NCBI GenBank assembly: GCA_964632795.1
Contig: CAZWEZ010000048.1
Location: 1 to 27,263, forward strand
Length of the DNA: 27,263 bases
Direction of reading: 5' to 3'
Source: CAZWEZ01 sp964632795
GTDB lineage: Bacteria > Pseudomonadota > Alphaproteobacteria > Rhodospirillales > 2-02-FULL-58-16
Shown here: positions 25,155-27,263 of the stretch, one piece after another
Layout: each line of letters opens with the position of its first letter
Position numbering within the stretch: the first letter of the stretch is position 1
Made by a program: the position numbers and the translations under genes
Notes under the pieces: model-generated
What the model was told of the DNA's origin: nothing
The model's database searches: none
What the model saw: only the letters and a program-made list of their open reading frames with translations

Positions 25155-26258
25155 TCAGTCCGCGTACTTGAAGGGCAGGAGACGGGCGTCCCAGTAGGCC
25201 TGGTCGGAAAGTTTCGACCAGGAGATGGCCTTCTTGCGGAAGGCGATGAAGCTGTCGTAGACCCTCTTGGTGATGTCGTCGCTGGCCGCGGCCTCGGCGA
25301 CGACATGGCCGGAGGCCTCGCCGATGGCGTTGAGGATCGAGTCGGAGAACTTGCGCACCTCTACGCCGTGCTTGGTCTTGAGGACTTCGAGGGAGTCGTT
25401 GTTGCGGGCGTTGAACTCGGCCAGCGTGAAGTTGTTCTCCGCCGCCATCGCGGTCGTGATGATCTCCTTGTTGGCCGCCGACAGTCCTTCCCAGACCTTC
25501 AGGTTGACCGCCGAGCCGAGCGCCGTGCCCGGCTCGTGGAAGCCCGGATAGTAGTAGTACTTGGTGACCTTGTAGAAGCCGAAGGCGAGATCGTTCCACG
25601 GCCCCACCCATTCGGTGGCGTCGATGGCGCCGGACTGCAGGGCCGGGAATATCTCGCCGCCCGGCAGGGACACCGCGGCGGCGCCGATCTGGCGCAACAC
25701 CTCGCCGCCCAGGCCCGGCATGCGGATCTTGAGGCCCTTGTAATCCTCGAGGCTGTTGACCTCCTTGTTGAACCAGCCCCCCATCTGGACGCCGGTGTTG
25801 CCGGCCAGGAAGGGCTTGAGGTTGAACCCGGCCGCCAACTCGTCCCACAGCTGCTGGCCGCCGGCATGGTGGACCCAGGCGTCCATCTCGGTGGCGGTGA
25901 GGCCGAAGGGCACGGCGGCGAAGAAGTTGAAGGCCTTCGACTTGCCCTGCCAGTAATACTCGGCGGCATGGTACAAATCGGCGGTGCCGCTGGAGACGGC
26001 GTCGAAGGATTCGAAAGGCGGCACCAGTTCGCCCGCCGCGAACACCTTGACCGTGAGATCGCCGTCGCTCATGTCGGTGATCCGCTTGGCCAGACGCGCC
26101 GCGCCCGTGCCCAGGCCCGGGAAGTTCTTGGGCCAGGTGGTCACCATCTTGAGTTGCTGCTTCCCCTGGGCGATTGCCGGAGCGGGGAAACTGGACGCGG
26201 CGGCGGCGCCCGCGATACCGGCCGCGGCGGCGCCCTTGAGGAATTGGCGTCGTTTCAT
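25155..26258 (-). CDS. TRAP transporter substrate-binding protein, TakP-like
   Basis: This periplasmic binding protein captures an organic acid for the DctQM pair. The 367-residue precursor begins with a twin-arginine signal (MKRRQFLKG, cleavage after APAIA near residue 30). It closely resembles TakP of Rhodobacter sphaeroides, a 2-oxo-acid binder: AGELVPPFESFDAVSSGTAD, GNTGVQMGGWF, LPGGEIFPALQSGAIDATEWVGP and YYYYPG. A 2-oxoacid or similar monocarboxylate is the best guess for the substrate. The ATG at 26258 follows CTAGGGAGGGACC; a longer upstream frame lacks the signal sequence at its start. Confidence 0.9.
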   Translation of the reverse strand: MKRRQFLKGAAAAGIAGAAAASSFPAPAIAQGKQQLKMVTTWPKNFPGLGTGAARLAKRITDMSDGDLTVKVFAAGELVPPFESFDAVSSGTADLYHAAEYYWQGKSKAFNFFAAVPFGLTATEMDAWVHHAGGQQLWDELAAGFNLKPFLAGNTGVQMGGWFNKEVNSLEDYKGLKIRMPGLGGEVLRQIGAAAVSLPGGEIFPALQSGAIDATEWVGPWNDLAFGFYKVTKYYYYPGFHEPGTALGSAVNLKVWEGLSAANKEIITTAMAAENNFTLAEFNARNNDSLEVLKTKHGVEVRKFSDSILNAIGEASGHVVAEAAASDDITKRVYDSFIAFRKKAISWSKLSDQAYWDARLLPFKYAD

Positions 26259-26434
26259 ATAGTGGTCCCTCCCTAGTTGGCTGCGATGGAATACCCGTAG
26301 TGGACGGCTGTCGTCCGGCATACGGAAACAAAATTCCAATCAAGCTTACGAAATCAATAACATGCCAAGGTTATAGGGGGTTTGGACTCGACGCAACAAC
26401 AAGCCCCCCTAAATCGGCTCCCGCGGTTCGGTGG
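26259..26434 (-). other. Intergenic region between bpt and the TRAP operon
   Basis: These 176 bp hold the dctP ribosome binding site (GGGAGGG, about 26267-26273) and an AT-richer stretch at 26330-26375 that probably includes its promoter; I cannot assign clear boxes. A stem AGGGGG/CCCCCT (26375-26380 with 26405-26410) could form at the end of bpt, but it has no T-run, so I do not call it a terminator. Confidence 0.4.
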
Positions 26435-27187
26435 TCAATACATAGGAACCTTGGTCTTAGGTCCGCCGAAGGCACGCCAGCCCTCGGGGGTATGGGCCTC
26501 CAGGGGCTGGAAGTTGGCCTTGTAGGACATCTTCGAACACTCGGCGACGAAGAAGCCGAGATAAACGCACCTCAGACCCAGTTCCCTGGCCCGTTCGATC
26601 AGCCACAGGATCATGTAGGTTCCCAGGCTGCGCCGGCTCCGCTCGGGGTCGTAAACGCTGTAGACCGCCGACAACCCGTCCTCGATGCGGTCGGTGAGGC
26701 AGGCGCCGACCAGGCGGCCCTCGGCCTCGGGTTCCCGGAATTCGATCATGCTGGTCCTCACCGCCGTATCCTCGACCAATGCCCGATAGTCGAGAAAGTC
26801 CATCGACGCCATTTCCCCGCCCTGATGGCGGGATTGCAGGTAGGCGGCGAACAGGGCGAACTGCTCGTTGGTCGCCGTGGCCGGGACCTCGGCGGCCACG
26901 ATATCGGCGTTGAGGTTCCACACCCGGCGTTGGGAGCGCGACGGTTTGAATTCGCCGGCCACGACCCGGACCGCGATGCAGGCCGCGCAACCGTGGCAGG
27001 CCGGCGCATAGGCGATGGAGTGGCTGCGCCGGAACCCGGCCAGGGTCAGGGCATTGTGCAGGGCGGCTACGTCGCGTCCCACCAGCTCGGTCACCACCCG
27101 GCGCTCGAGCCGCCCCGGAAGGTAGGGGCAGGGCAGGGGCATGGTGGCGAAGAAGAAACGACTGCCGAGGATCGGTTTGTGTTTCAT
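26435..27187 (-). CDS. bpt: Aspartate/glutamate leucyltransferase (N-degron tagging)
   Basis: Bpt transfers leucine from Leu-tRNA to proteins with N-terminal Asp or Glu, marking them for ClpAP degradation. The 250-residue protein has the N-terminal ATE domain with PLPCPYLPGR and the cysteine-rich APACHGCAACIAVRV (Cys64, Cys67, Cys70). The C-terminal GNAT-like ATE domain shows LVGACLTDRIEDGLSAVYSVYDPE and LGTYMILWLIERARELGLRCVYLGFFV. The start MKHKPILGSRFFFAT fits family N-termini. A terminal repeat begins 8 bp upstream, leaving no visible ribosome binding site. The partner clpS is not in the window. Confidence 0.94.
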   Translation of the reverse strand: MKHKPILGSRFFFATMPLPCPYLPGRLERRVVTELVGRDVAALHNALTLAGFRRSHSIAYAPACHGCAACIAVRVVAGEFKPSRSQRRVWNLNADIVAAEVPATATNEQFALFAAYLQSRHQGGEMASMDFLDYRALVEDTAVRTSMIEFREPEAEGRLVGACLTDRIEDGLSAVYSVYDPERSRRSLGTYMILWLIERARELGLRCVYLGFFVAECSKMSYKANFQPLEAHTPEGWRAFGGPKTKVPMY

Positions 27188-27195
27188 TCGGTGTT

Positions 27196-27263
27196 ATACC
27201 AAGGGGCGCTGATAATGACCCATAGAGACGGCTTTCCAAGGCTTTCGCCCTTGAGCGTGGCTC
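27196..27263 (+). repeat. Terminal repeat of an interspersed element, right-edge copy
   Basis: The first 33 bp (27196-27228) match 21-53 in inverted orientation with one difference. The next bases, GACGGCTTTCC (27227-27237), match the subterminal part of the rnc-era element, so this is a member of the same or a sister family. It runs off the end of the window and points away from bpt, mirroring the left-edge copy. Confidence 0.75.

Noticed and set aside
26352..26367. Possible sigma-54 promoter upstream of dctP (TGGCATGTTATTGATT on the minus strand)
   Set aside because: The -24 part fits, but the essential GC of the -12 element is replaced by GA, so it does not meet the consensus.

Overview
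This window is dense, GC-rich chromosomal DNA from a free-living alphaproteobacterium, most likely of the Rhodospirillales. The evidence is the conserved run rpoZ - spoT/rel - pdxJ - acpS - lepB - rnc - era - recO - parC, a single bifunctional Rel/SpoT protein, family 5 uracil-DNA glycosylase, a Bpt-type leucyltransferase and a TakP-like TRAP transporter. The genus cannot be told from the sequence. I see no rRNA, tRNA, CRISPR array, prophage or transposase gene.

Layout. 53-2050 (-): Slt-type lytic transglycosylase, divergent from dapA, smpB and a sulfite-oxidase-like molybdoenzyme (2210-4266, +). 4301-6948 (-): two short, tightly overlapping gene pairs, thrH with yfcG-type GST and an NYN-domain nuclease with UDGb. 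folK (7067, +) runs divergently from the NYN gene. Between folK and rpoZ lies a reversed, visibly AT-richer gene for a six-PAS, LuxR-type regulator. 10479-16802 (+) carries rpoZ, spoT, DUF2062, pdxJ, acpS, lepB and rnc; 16971-22852 (+) carries era, a SPOR lipoprotein, recO, parC and bioY. The right part (-) holds a TRAP transporter operon (dctP, dctQ, dctM) and bpt.

Most genes are housekeeping: lysine/peptidoglycan precursors (dapA) and wall turnover (slt), trans-translation (smpB), stringent response and RNA polymerase assembly (spoT, rpoZ), cofactors (folK, pdxJ, acpS, bioY), export (lepB), RNA processing and ribosome assembly (rnc, era), DNA repair (UDGb, recO), chromosome decatenation (parC) and N-degron tagging (bpt).

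The most interesting content is a family of short, non-coding, palindromic elements (MITE-like, no transposase) placed at gene boundaries. A 361-bp copy sits inside the original start of pdxJ: removing it restores an in-frame start that overlaps the DUF2062 stop, and the element's own terminal repeat now supplies the pdxJ ATG. A second copy forms a roughly 165-nt hairpin filling the gap between rnc and era, a natural candidate substrate for the RNase III encoded just upstream. Copies of a third, related end lie at both edges of the window, pointing outward, one beside the slt stop and one 8 nt upstream of the bpt start. Other points of note are a perfect palindrome between the -35 and -10 boxes of the rpoZ promoter and two promoters that appear to give leaderless mRNAs.
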